Source: Atriophallophorus winterbourni (Eukaryota > Platyhelminthes > Trematoda > Plagiorchiida > Microphallidae). From it: DNA of 64,000 nt. Made by a program: the position numbers and the translations under genes. Location: positions 1 to 64,000 of the forward strand of contig JACCGJ010016101.1 in the NCBI GenBank assembly GCA_013407085.1, written 5' to 3'. This document shows positions 11,621-22,317 of the stretch, one piece after another (within the stretch, counting starts at the first letter, position 1; every line of letters starts with the position of its first letter). The notes below the pieces were generated by a model. That model was not told where the DNA came from. It was given only the letters and a program-made list of their open reading frames with translations, and made no database searches.

Positions 11621-13146
11621 GCTTAACAACAACCATAGGATGGTAAACATTGAAATGTAAGTCTAGTAACAAGATATGAAATTAGTTTAAGCAGTATACA
11701 AGTGTTCTGGAAACAAATAATGGAATAAAAATTCCAATAATTTTTTTCAAATTCATGCAAGCTAGTGGAGTGAGCAACGGTTGAAGGTGAACGTTTCCAA
11801 GTAAAACAGACATGGACAGAGTACAAATACCTTCTAAAGTTCAGGCAGGAATGAGTTACGACCAGCACATATTCATGGGTCAGATAATTTCTCGTATCCC
11901 TTCGCATGAATAAATCCTGTAATGATGTTTCCGGGTATAGAATGTTTTTTAAAGTAATATAAGTTTTCTTCTGATTCGTGGATAGGGAAAGTCGAACAAA
12001 TTCAGTTGAGCAATCCTTTCTTTATATGGTTTGTTTCGGATGCTGAGAAATAGTTTTGTTGAGCGGTGACAGATTCGCTGCATAAGTTCAACATCCCTCT
12101 TGAGCAACGGAGACCATGACTGCACACCGTATTCCATGACTGGTCTCAAGTATGTATTCATGATCCATGGGAATATCTTGCACAAAAATTTCCCAAATAC
12201 CCGTTTGAGTAGATTTAGGACACGTGTTGCTTTTTTAAAAGCATTGTTAGTTTGAAGTGAGGTTTTTAAATTGGAGCATATCCAGACACAAATCTTTTTC
12301 TTAACTGCAAATTTTAAAGACGTGCGAACCTATATGATATGTGAACTCTACTCGATTCCCCACATTGAAGTTGTTGTTGAAGTTAAACGGCAGTTTGTTC
12401 TTCTTCTTTGTTCAAATAACGAAATGTTAAATCGAACAATTTCCGGTATTTTATTGACATAAACCAGAAAAAGTATCGGATCATGGACTAAACATTGAGG
12501 AACTCCGATATTTGCTGTGATTGGTTTCGATAATGCACCATCAACACGTACCTGGGTAGTGCGATTTGTTAGGTAGTCATTTAGCCAATTACACAACTTT
12601 CCAGTGATACCAAACATTCAAGCTTCTGCAGCAGTAGTCTATGGTCAACACGATCGAATGCTTTTGAGATATCTAAGTAACAGGCGTGTAATAATTTCCT
12701 ATTATCTACGTATTTCGTCAAATCACCCAGCGTTATCAGTAAATTAGACAATCAGGAAAAATTACGCCTAAATCCCTGCTGTTCTTTGAAAGGAACGTAT
12801 TATTTTCGAAATGTTTCATAAGATCGTCAACAATGAGCCGCTCAATTAATTTTGAAAACACAGGAAACAGATTAATGGGTCGGTAATTAGGAACGAAGAA
12901 GAGTTTTCCACCTTTATAAATAGAAGAAATAATTCTGTGTTTCTAATCTGTAGGAATCACTCCGTTTGCCTGCGTTTGTTTGAACAGGTATATAAGTGAA
13001 CAAGGAGCGCTTGTATGCCACTGTTGGATAAGGCTGGCACGACCAACCTGTTCAATCAAATGTGTCCTAACACATGTTTATTGTGGTTAAACACATAACC
13101 ATGAAACAAAATATTCATTTGAATGCGTTTCCGTCACAAACCACAA

Positions 13147-13180
13147 GACCGGTTTCGCGCTGTTTGCACTCATCAGGTAG
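13147..13180 (-). ncRNA. Hammerhead ribozyme, repeat unit 1
   Basis: Minus-strand order: CTACCTGATGA core, stem II GTGC / GCGC around an AAACA loop, GAAA, a 3-bp stem III (ACC/GGT) without a loop, and cleavage triplet GTC. Stem I pairing with the flanks is weak in this copy (two mismatches). The very short stem III resembles newt, schistosome and Penelope hammerheads, which usually cleave as dimers. Confidence 0.75.
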
Positions 13181-13360
13181 GCATAGTAAGATCAGGATCC
13201 GCATTTGAACAATGTGGACAAGGAGCGCTTGTATGCCACTGTTGGATAAGGCTGGTACGACCAACCTGTTCAATCACATTTGTCCTAACACATGTTTAAT
13301 GTGGTTACACCCATAAACACGAAACAAAATATTCATTTGCATGCTTTTCCGTCACACACA

Positions 13361-13400
13361 CCACGACCGGTTTCGCGCTGGTTGCACTCATCAGGTAGGG
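13361..13400 (-). ncRNA. Hammerhead ribozyme, repeat unit 2
   Basis: Same core as unit 1: CTGATGA, GTGC / GCGC stem II with loop AACCA, GAAACC-GGTC. Here the base after the cleavage triplet GTC pairs into stem I (GTGG with CTAC, including a G-T wobble), making this the better-preserved unit. The two cores are 218 bp apart, which sets the unit length. Confidence 0.78.
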
Positions 13401-14790
13401 ACAGTAAGATCAGGATCCACATGCGCTTGAAACAGTGGAAGAATGGTAAACAAGTTGCGCTTGTATGCCACTGTTGAATTAGACTGGCATGTGAGTGGTT
13501 TGTATAGCAAATTCGCACATTGCTTCAATATTACGCGGGTTGATCCGTCAGTCCTAGGTGAGTTCCCCGTTTTTAGAATAAATAAAACTTGAAGGACGCG
13601 TTTTGAAGTGTCATTTATTTCACTCTTGGCAACCGTGGTTAAAGTTGTTGGATTTGGGATGTATATTGTATTTTCTCTTGGGTTGAATACATATGAATAA
13701 AACGTGGTCAAAGATTCAGCAGTTTCTGGTGCAGTTGTTGTTGGTCCTGCTGACGTGTAAACGACGCAACTCCAGGTTCCACCTTAGCTTGATCGTTAAC
13801 CATACGATAAATTATTTTGGGGTTTTTCTCCATCATGCGTGATATCACTTCTTGAAAGTACAACTGGTCTATGATGACAAATTCGTTTACTTTGTTCCGC
13901 GGTAAACGGAATGTTTCCCAGGTCTCTGATGATGGGTATTGCCAATGGTGTCGCCAACCAAGATTTCGTACCTTTAACCACTTACGAGTTTCGCTTTTTA
14001 AATAATAGGTTTTTTCTTGATTTCTAGTGGACAAATTTGGAGCTCACTTCGATTGAATTCTTGAGATTGGATATTAGCCATATCCAAAACTCATGTACGT
14101 TGCTGGTTCCCGGTTGGCTGTTAATCGTGTTTTTAAGAGCATCACTCAACCACATAGTGTTGATCCGCCTAACTGTTTTACGGGCATCATTTGATCTTAT
14201 AGCTTCAAACAAGTAATCAAACTGGATGACGACGTGATCACTTAGTTCCAGTGGACTTTCGTAAGCAACGTTTTTAATGTCGTGTCCTATGCTTGTTAGA
14301 ACGAGATCCAAGAGTGAAGGTACATCGCTTCCGTGGTATCGGGTATTACATTCAATGTGATTATAAAGTGGAACATCGTCTAACAACTCACTGAATGAGC
14401 TTTTGAGGGAGCGTTCTGAGTAAATGGTACTGCTTTACACATTTGGTAAATTGAAGTCCCTCATAATTAAAAATCCACAAGTGAATCTGGAAGTAGCCCT
14501 GCGAATTTTCTCGAGTACGGCTAGATTGTAAGTTTCCTGTTCAGACGGTGGGCAAAATAATACTGCTAAAACACAATCTTCGCCGTTAGCTAATCGGATT
14601 GAGCACCAGAGTGTATCCCGTAATACGATTTCTGGATCCGTAATCTCACGGCACAGAAAGTTTTGGCTATAATCCGAAGCTATTCCTCCTCTGGTTTCAT
14701 GGTAATGGCGAAAAGTGACATTCCTGGTTAGTTCTAGTTCACTATTTGTTTGGTGTTTAAGATTTTCTATGCATTTGAGATCCTTTGTAA

Positions 14791-15975
14791 ATCATGCATC
14801 GGAGTGTGTTGCAAAGTGTTTGATAGGAATACCTTTGTTAACGATCATGTGGTAATAAAATGGAAGGAATCTTGTATGCATTCGGTTAGATTACATTTCG
14901 GGTAAAGTTGTTTCGTTTCAGACAAAGATGTTTCGTGATATCGTGCTAGCATGATCAATTAAAGATCACAGTTATGCTGAACTGCATGATAAGCGAAGAC
15001 GGAATTGCGAATGAAAAATTACTTATTTTTAGTTAAGGGGCGCCTCTAGCTCCAAGTGCATTAAGTACCCTGATATTCTATTCTATGTCAACTTCAGATC
15101 TATCCTTATATTTTTATTTGTATAAACTATTAAAGGCGCTTACTAAATGTATATTATCCTTCAGATGTACCATAGCCGAAACCATAATTATACATCCTAT
15201 AATAAATCACACTTATAGACGCTTGTTTGAGGATTTTATTTTTCGAATATGATGTACATTTAACGGATGTTAAATAAGATGTATCCCTTATCTATGAGTA
15301 TTTCTGATAACCAAAGTCTATGAGCAGTTAACTAGCATTACCACGTGTCTTTTATTGATCTATTTCAACAGAGCTCCTGTATTATATTATTAACAGTCTA
15401 TTGAGGCTATGAAATTGATGATCAAACAAAGTATATCAGAAAATATCGTGCATCGTTTTTTTTCTGATAGAGTATTGAGTTGAGCACCCATCTTCCAAAT
15501 ATTTGAACGCGTCTAATTTCGTACTTTTTATAATAACAAATATATCGTCATCCTATCGCGACCGCAAATTCTCGGAGGCTTTAAATCCAGAAAATTAATA
15601 GTTGAATGATAATTTGTTTTACAGTGATAGTCGATTGACACATTGCCCACAGAACTTGTCATTCGTTAGGCAGTACTTCACTTTGCATTTTAGGGAATTC
15701 GCCGTTATTATTTGATCAAAGCGATTTATTAGCTGAAGAAAATTGAATGAATTTTTGATTAAATTCAATTTTAATGACTAGTTTACCTACTTCGGAATTT
15801 GGATAAGGTTGTTAGAAATCGAAAATCTCTGAAAAATGAGCCAATCAGAATTCCCGTGTATAATGCAATATGATTGGCTTAGATGTATTGGCGATATTTT
15901 GTCCAAGGCTTACAAATATATATTCAAAAAAGAAATTGATAATAAATAATCAATGACAGCGGTGATCAATTATTA
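14791..15975. other. AT-rich region upstream of the HCN-like N-terminal exon
   Basis: Likely holds the 5' flank or 5' UTR of the HCN-like gene if exon 1 really starts near 15994. I see no confident TATA box, tRNA or repeat. In-frame stops just upstream of 15976 (TAA at 15943-15945) close the reading frame. Confidence 0.4.
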
Positions 15976-15993
15976 GTGAATCAACCGCTCAAT

Positions 15994-16929
15994 ATGCAAA
16001 CAGATTCTCAGATATCGAACCCGATACCTAGTAAACTGGACACGAACAGCTCCCTTTTGTCCACACACCAATCCACCCGTAAACGGGATTCTATGATTCT
16101 CAGGACGAGATCATATTCCTGTACACTCCGAGGAAATCGCTGGCCAATTCAGCGAAATAAGAAAAATGTTTGGTTCGCAAAGTCATTTGATTTTTCACCT
16201 TTGGACGAACCGTGTTATTGTTTGAATGAGAATGAAGAGCGAATTGTTCAGGCGACGGCACATGCTGTTGTCGTTGCAAGCGAGCAACGTACACGAACTG
16301 CGCTGACCGAAGTTCCATTGAGTATGTACAGGTATCGATCAGATTCTAGTCTTCCAAATGCGGCGAACTTGTTGTTATCAAATAGAACCAGTTTACCCGG
16401 AATAAATGGATCAGATGTTTCACAGACGACGAATAATATTGCGGTCACTGGTGATGTCGCACCCAACACTTCATATGATCATCCCACAAACTTTGCGAAA
16501 GTGTTCTCGAAAAATTATATCCCTCCAAATTCAAACGCTCAAAATCTCACACTTTCCGGGTTACGCACAGGCTACTGTGGTATACATGATGCTCCGAGAT
16601 TTCATGGCTCGGAAAGAAATTTACTTTGGAGTGATTTGGGCATACCTGAAACAATGAGATTCCCGCAAACGAGGTCCTCCGTATCAAACTTCAAATTATC
16701 TACTATCGACAATAATCTAGGCGATGATGATTTTGTATCTAACAAAGCGGGATTGAAGAGAACGCTACACCCGTGAGTCACTATTGGAAGGAACAATTCT
16801 TTGCTTTCTTTCAACCAACGGGAAACAAACTTGCAATGAAATTGTTTGGCACTAAAATGGCCTTGGATCGTGAACGCCAACGACAAGAGCAACATGGCAA
16901 ATGGATTATTCACCCATGTAGCAATTTCA
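15994..16929 (+). CDS. HCN: HCN-type channel, N-terminal exon (with a frameshift)
   Basis: The first ATG in frame is at 15994; the frame is closed 17 codons further upstream. It encodes a Ser/Thr/Asn-rich cytoplasmic tail up to a stop at 16774. In another frame, 16743-16929 encodes the highly conserved HCN domain entry: HYWKEQFFAFFQPTGNK, KLFGTKMALDRE and GKWIIHPCSNF. These align with the vertebrate HCN block ending WIIHP-Y-SDFR. The exon ends at 16929 with donor GTTAAG, at the same place as the vertebrate exon 1 end (before the S1 helix). The two frames overlap only at 16743-16773, so one base is missing there, two are extra, or a small intron is hidden. HCN channels are plasma-membrane cation channels opened by hyperpolarisation and tuned by cAMP. 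Confidence 0.75.
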
Positions 16930-17239
16930 GTTAAGCGCTGTTCAGCATTTTGACGAAATCAGTAAACCGTGAAGGTTCTTCACGATGAGATGTATTGGAA
17001 TCTACATATTCAGTAGAACAATGTCATATGAAGTGAACAAAATTAGCTTGAGCTGTGAAACTTATTGCCTAATGAGAAATGCACCGAATTAATCAGATCA
17101 TTTCAATAAGTCTAGGGAGAACGATGCAATAGAATGACAAATTTATACGCAGCTTACGGTAATGTGCTTTTCCTGATGATAAATTAATTAGATGGAATTA
17201 GAATGTCGAGCGATTGGTGTGTAAGTTATTTCCCATTGT

Positions 17240-17395
17240 TTGCAAGAAGGCACTACAAGCGTTCCTTGTTTACCATTCCTCTACTTTTTCAAGCGCATGC
17301 GGATCCTGATCTTACTGTCCCTACCTGATGAGTGCAAACAGCACGAAACCGGTCATGGGGAGTATGTGACAGAAAAGCTTGCTAATGAATATTCT
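17240..17395 (+). repeat. Hammerhead-bearing dispersed repeat unit (subfamily A)
   Basis: Single unit in sense orientation, sharing the CTACAAGCG...CTTGTTTACCATTCC stretch and the GCATGCGGATCCTGATC lead-in with the units at 13000-13490, 18690-18870 and 52480-53280. It contains the ribozyme at 17316-17371. Confidence 0.75.
17316..17371 (+). ncRNA. Hammerhead ribozyme, well-preserved single copy
   Basis: CTGATGA at 17325-17331; stem II GTGC (17332-17335) and GCAC (17341-17344) pair perfectly around AAACA; GAAA at 17345-17348; stem III ACC/GGT with no loop; cleavage after C at 17354. Stem I is TCCCTA against TGGGGA (one wobble) with a C-A mismatch at the first pair. All universally conserved core bases are present. 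Confidence 0.78.
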
Positions 17396-18689
17396 AGTTC
17401 ACTACAATATAGATTCCTCCATTTGATCGTGCATTTCTCAAGTGCTGGCAGGGAAGTCTATCCCGCAATGCGCGTAATTTACCAAATTCATAACGCTATT
17501 CCAGAATATGGTAGAAGATTCAATTGTTATAATAAACGCGGATTTAATTTTTTATGAGTCGTCGACAAATTATCGTCTAGAGGTTTACATATGCGGCAGC
17601 AGGCTAACGGGTTTTTAAGTCTTGATGTAAATTTTAATAATTTTGCCCTGGAGGAATATTACCGAAATTTTTGTGGATAAACCAATTAGCAAATGTGTTA
17701 TAAGTGCAATCTATAAAGCGAACCTTTTTAACTGCGTCACCCTCGGCCAACTTTGATGGGGTATGCGCTTTGAATGGGAAAATTATGTCAAGCACAAAAT
17801 AATAAAATTAGTAGTTAAAATCAGGAATTCAACCTTTGGAAAATTACGGTCTGATGAAATGAAACGAATCAGTAGCCTTCTGCCTCTGAACTTATACAAC
17901 ATCCGGAGCATTCTAGTGCTGCCAATTTCCAGATCAATGATTTTCAGTGTGAATGCTATGTGAGAGATTGTTTCTCTCGAATCGGTCTGTGGGTTTGTTT
18001 TAGAAGGTAACGAGTAATTAAAACCATAAATTCTGACAGTCACGAAAATTATGACAGCACGGAAATATGTTCCCCCATGCCGTGGAATTTGTAGCAAATA
18101 AAAATCTCCAATGTGGAGTGTTACTCAAATCACCCTTCATTACATTTCGCTACCATTTTTCTGGTATAATCTTTTAATGTCTACTAAGATAACATTCTTT
18201 TTTTAATGCGAGTTCTCAGCAAACATGAATAATTATAAAGTGTATATAATCTGTTTATACAGGCGAAATGAAATTTGTTAATTTAAGAAATACCAATCAG
18301 TGATCGAAACACAAGTGTATCATGTATATTCGCAGATGTAACACACAAATCTACCCAAAACTGACCTAAACAAAGCATTGGAATCGCGTTTTTTATACGT
18401 CATCCTAAGTAAACATCGATGCTTCCCATCAGTAACATTTGTTGGTGAGCTTAAGTTTTGTTTAATTTCTTACATGGACAATGCAACAAAAGCTGAAAAT
18501 GTAAAAAATAAATGTCGTATAATTATGACGGCGATATATTTCTGTAACCGTGTGATGATTCTTTTGCTGAACATTTATAAGTACTTGAGATCTCATGCTA
18601 CAGCTCAGTTGAGGGATAAAACGAACATACGAGACATGCTATAATAAATGGCATCGTGGGCTGTATCGTCGACCATGAGTTCATCAGTA

Positions 18690-18870
18690 GGAGACACCCA
18701 AAAATCTAACGGTCGTACCAACAGTGTCATACAAGCGCAACTCGTTTACTATTCTTCCACTCTTTCAAGTGCACGCGGATCCTGATCCTACTGTCCGTAT
18801 CTGATGAGTACAAACAGCAAGAAACCGGTCATGGAGTATGTGTGATCAAAATGCATGAAAATGAGCTTTT
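18690..18870 (+). repeat. Hammerhead-type repeat unit with weakened stem II
   Basis: Core CTGATGA at 18801-18807 and GAAACCGGTC ending at 18830 are intact, but stem II is GTAC against GCAA and no longer pairs well. The preceding GTGCACGCGGATCCTGATC lead-in marks the same family as 17240-17395. Confidence 0.65.
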
Positions 18871-20498
18871 TATTAAAATGTTATTTTTCAGCATTATATG
18901 AGACAGCATATGTGAGGTTCTTAAGCGTTCTTGAAAACCTGTCTCAACTATTTTAGTGGACGTCAGGCATTGGCTTTAAAAAGCTAACTTTAATTGCGTG
19001 TTTGCTAATATGGCAACAAGCCTTCATTTACACTGGTTGAGCAGGGTCAGTAATTTGAGCATACGCATGTCTTAAAATGTAGACGGATAAATTAAGCCAA
19101 TATTGAATAACATTGACGTTTTTAAATTTAAAAGCAAATTCTGTATATGAGTAGGCACTGAATAATACGAGCTTGAAAAATATACAAGAATATACCCACT
19201 TTCATATCACGCACATCACGACCGGATTCATGCATTTTCTTATCGATTAACCGAAACTTGTTTTTTTATTTGGAATCGACGTAACATGTCAAGCAAGCAA
19301 TCATTTATCATCAATATTTCGAACGGAAATATAAGATTAATGAGGTCACTCGATAGAAAGCATGTTATTGTTAGAGAGGTTATGCTAACTCAGTATCATC
19401 GCGTTGTATGCTTTATTCCCTGTATGCCTTTGAACCTATCCATTGAGAGATAATTAGTAAAACGATTATCAATGTGTGAATTCGATCATATAAGCTAAAT
19501 GAGCATCCCCTCAGCTCAAGCGCGCAAAACAGCATGGAATCGTTCTTTAGATTTACAGAATGGAAAAGTATGCACGAAAGAATAGGCTGTTCCAGCGCAA
19601 ATACTACCTCATGTACAGCTGCATTTTCTTGTTCGTATAAGCGATCAGGTTGGTGGTGTCGATTACATTAAGCAAGTAATTATAAGTTACATCTTGTACC
19701 GCTGCTACGAAACACGTTTTCCCCACTGTAAAGGTATACTCAACGCAATATATTGACGTAGGACCGGAGCCGATCAGCAGACATTAGGTTAAGATTAAAA
19801 CTCTAGTAAAAGATTATAAACTGTCATGTTATACTACGGTTCCGATATTTGCAGGCAATTTTGAACTAAGCTTGCAATCTCCCTCCGATTGTATCATACA
19901 GTCAGACATCTATAGTGCTGTAGGTGTGAGGGATGTGAGCATAATAAAACATTTACAATACATAAGCTCGTTACCAGCAAAATCGCCAAAAAATCAAAGT
20001 TACACATGTTTAGAGTTTTAATCATTGATTTTTATGGTAAATAAATGAACGTTGCCAGATAAATGAAACTTGAAAACGATGTCTCTTTCATGAAGCTCAT
20101 CGTATATTACGTTAATTACTTTATCCAGCAATTTGACCGATAATCTCTCAACTGCCAAAATGAGATTTCCTACATGACAAGTTTAATCACAAAACCTACG
20201 CCATACACAAAAATAAATGACATTTTAGATTGTTAGTGATACCTAGGAACCCTAACTTTTGTGCTTGCTACCTCCTAGCAATGGAGCTTAGAACCTGTAT
20301 TCAAATTATTCTACAATGTAAACAAAAAATATACTAACAAAACTGATTGAAAAGAAGAACTAACAATGTGTTATTTTCTTGAATTCCCATCTAGAATTTC
20401 TTGTTTTTAAACAAAGGTTAATGTTTCTTGTAAATCAGTTTAGAGTTTTAAAATCCACAATGGAAATATCACTTACATCGAAACCAATAAAAACTAAT

Positions 20499-20760
20499 GC
20501 AAAGAAATTTGAGTGGAATCGGTTAGAATAGTTTTTGGGTAACGTTTCACTTCTGACACAGAAGCTTCGTCAGACCAAGGGTGATAGTCAGGACAGGGAA
20601 CATGATTAAGTAGCGGTCAACCCACCACCACTTATTTGACCTTACCGCTAAACAGCCTATAGTACGCTTACCGTGTGTCACGTCTCGTGGGAATGACCAG
20701 GATCAGTGGTCCATTTTCCTCACCGTGTGTATCCAAATCAATCCGATACAAAATAGTTTA
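20499..20760 (-). mobile_element. Penelope-like element terminal fragment (family 2) with hammerhead motif
   Basis: Minus-strand 3'-terminal region of the PLE family also seen at 24385-25190, 31250-31970 and 50275-50490. It contains the minimal hammerhead at 20538-20576 and a shared stretch with GTGACACACGGTAAGCG-type words. No coding part is left. It sits in the HCN-like gene immediately upstream of the S5 exon. Confidence 0.7.
20538..20576 (-). ncRNA. Minimal PLE-type hammerhead motif
   Basis: Minus strand: GGT, CTGACGA, one extra A, stem II GCTTCTG / CAGAAGT (7 bp with a terminal G-T), GAAA, 2-bp stem III C/G plus A/T, cleavage triplet GTT, then ACC pairing with GGT as stem I. This is the loop-free stem III layout reported for Penelope-like elements. 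Confidence 0.65.
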
Positions 20761-20809
20761 GTTACAAATGAATCATATTTGGATTATTTTAACTGATAAT
20801 CTTTTATAG

Positions 20810-20959
20810 TTTCTCAACGTGGCAAGTAAATTTCTGGGCATATTCAATCTCGTTCTGTTACTCCTCTTATTGGGTCACTGGAACGCATGCCTACAATTTC
20901 TCATCCCGATGCTAAACGACTATCCGGTAAATAGTTGGGTTAGCAAAAGTAAACTCCAG
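20810..20959 (+). CDS. HCN: HCN-type channel exon: S5 helix and outer turret
   Basis: A 50-codon phase-0 exon bounded by acceptor TTTTATAG and donor GTATGT. It encodes the end of the S4-S5 region and S5: FLGIFNLVLLLLLLGHWNA then CLQFLIPMLNDYPVNSWVS. This matches the vertebrate HCN signature in which a hydrophobic S5 is followed by CHWDGCLQFLVPML and CWVS. The family Cys before HW is Gly here. It joins directly in frame to the pore exon at 21037. Confidence 0.92.
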
Positions 20960-21036
20960 GTATGTTTCAATTAATTATTTTCACCATACTACTTATAAGT
21001 TTATCGGTAAGATGATATGGTTAAATTTTGCTTCAG

Positions 21037-21255
21037 CATTCGAACTGGTTCAAACAATACACGTGGGCTTTGTTTAAAGCCATGTCGCATATGCTATCTA
21101 TCGGGTATGGGCGTTATCCTCCTACAAGCATCACCGAAGCTTGGGTGACTGTTATCAGTATGGTTACCGGTGCCACAGGATATGCATTGTTTATGGGGCA
21201 TGCCGCTGCGTTGATACAATCCTTCGATTGCTCAAAACGACTTCATCGAGAGAAG
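21037..21255 (+). CDS. HCN: HCN-type channel exon: pore helix, selectivity filter and S6
   Basis: A 73-codon phase-0 exon between acceptor TTTTGCTTCAG and donor GTCTGT. It encodes YTWALFKAMSHMLSIGYGRY (pore helix and GYG filter), WVTVISMVTGATGYALFMGH (S6) and HAAALIQSFDCSKRLHREK, the start of the C-linker. The GYG filter and the FKAMSHML pore helix are diagnostic for HCN rather than CNG or EAG channels. The residue before IGYG is Ser where HCN channels normally have Cys. Confidence 0.95.
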
Positions 21256-22170
21256 GTCTGTTCGTTGGAACCTCGATTTTTTTAATTTACGGATAATCAC
21301 CACTATATATATTTTCTCACTAATTTCCTTTATCATTCAAAAGAATGTTGTAATATGTATTGTTCAGAGAAATCTATATTAAATCACAACGGTTAAAAGA
21401 GTCAAAGAGTAAGTGGAAACCGATTAAAATTATTTGAAGCTAAAAGTCTGTAACAAGATTATGCAGAACTTAGCTGCACCGACAAAACATTGTCGGACTA
21501 AATGTACGAAAATAAAACACTAAGATTCACAGAGCAATTGTTTTCTAGTGAAAATGGTTAACAAGTTTGCGCATGTGAGCCGCGGTTGGATAAGGTTAAC
21601 AGGTCCAACCTGTTCATTCACATGTGCCCATACACATTTAAATGGCGTAAAACCTCTAACTTTGATCAAAATGCTCATTTGCGTGCCTTTATTTCAGACA
21701 CACACACCATAACATGTTTCGTGCATTTGCACGCATCTGGTGGGAAATATACGATCATAATCCACATGCGCTTCAAGCACGCATTAGTGAATAAAAACAC
21801 GCCCTCAATTTTCCTTAAGTGTAAACTAATGTGTGCTGTTTGTTTATCATCAATCTTAGCGATAATGTGATAACATACTAGCGCTCGTGAGGTGAAATGT
21901 TTAATTGCACATCTTTCGGATTTGCGTGGAAAGATGAACCTCGTATAGATTTGAACTGGTTCAATTGCAAGTTTGTTCCTGATTAGCAGACTGGCTTTCA
22001 ATTCTATCAAAACAAGCCTGATAAGGCCGAATATCTCCACATTCTCATTTAAGATAGAAATTTTAATTCAATCAGGAATACTCTGATTTTGTCACCAACA
22101 TCTGACGGACCATTGTAATGAAATTTCGCTTATTCAATACGTTTCTGTTAACCTTTCATTCCGCACCAAG
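21256..22170. other. HCN intron with a decayed hammerhead-type repeat
   Basis: A subfamily A repeat relic (minus orientation) lies at 21540-21800; its core reads CAGATGC and is dead. The remainder is AT-rich intron with nothing recognised. Confidence 0.6.
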
Positions 22171-22317
22171 TTTAAGCAAGTAGACGAATACATGGCATTC
22201 AGAAAATTCCCTCGAGCACTTCGGCAACGAATTGCTAACTATTACGAACATCGGTACCAGGGAAAAATGTTTAATGAGAATGAAATACTCAACGAGCTAT
22301 CAGAATGTCTTAAGGAA
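22171..22317 (+). CDS. HCN: HCN-type channel exon: C-linker
   Basis: A 49-codon phase-0 exon between acceptor CCGCACCAAG and donor GTGAGT. It encodes [20 protein letters not shown], then [20 protein letters not shown] and NELSECLKE. This is the A'-D' helix region of the HCN C-linker (vertebrate YKQVEQYMSFHKLP and [13 protein letters not shown]). The C-linker couples cAMP binding to the pore gate by forming the tetrameric ring below the membrane. Confidence 0.95.

Larger units (their letters stand above)
13000..13490 (-). repeat. Dimeric hammerhead-ribozyme repeat (retrozyme-like) inserted in a CR1 RT
   Basis: Two full units of about 218 bp plus a partial third lie head to tail. Each unit contains GCTTGTATGCCACTGTT near its start (+ strand) and, on the minus strand, one hammerhead core. 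The array replaces nothing: CR1 reading frames flank it directly. Tandem short units with a self-cleaving motif and no coding capacity match the architecture described for metazoan retrozymes. A GTGA/GTGAG similarity at the two edges (about 13003-13008 and 13485) could be a target-site duplication but is too short to claim. Confidence 0.75.
11640..14790 (-). mobile_element. CR1/Jockey-group LINE, degraded, interrupted by a hammerhead-repeat dimer
   Basis: Read on the minus strand from 14790 downward: EN end with PSLLDLVLTS and SPLELSDHVVI (14386-14024), a linker (14034-13708), then RT N-terminus NSPRTDGSTRVILKQC and NLLYKPL (13600-13490). A 490-bp foreign insertion follows (13000-13490). RT resumes with LIYLFKQTQANGVIPTDWKH, PNYRPINL, a VPQ block (12600-12500), and the C-terminal YLRPVMEYGVQSWSP and RICHRSTKLF (12185-11949), ending near 11640. 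There are multiple stops and frameshifts, and the FADD box is not preserved. The two RT halves rejoin cleanly once the insertion is ignored, which times the hammerhead repeat after the LINE. Confidence 0.8.
16930..20809. other. HCN-like gene interval expected to hold S1-S4 exons
   Basis: In vertebrate HCN genes the next coding block is S1-S4 including the arginine-rich voltage sensor. I read all frames here and found nothing like YWDLIM, IPVDY or the RxxRxxR sensor on the plus strand. The interval does hold two hammerhead-type repeats (17240-17395 and 18690-18870) and a PLE end (20499-20760). The rest is AT-rich and featureless. Confidence 0.5.

Noticed and set aside
17783..18097. Minus-strand frame with regularly spaced Arg (STRMLRMLYKFRGRRLLIRF) resembling an S4 voltage sensor
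   Set aside because: Wrong strand for the HCN-like gene and no flanking S1-S3 or IPVD motifs; best explained as chance.
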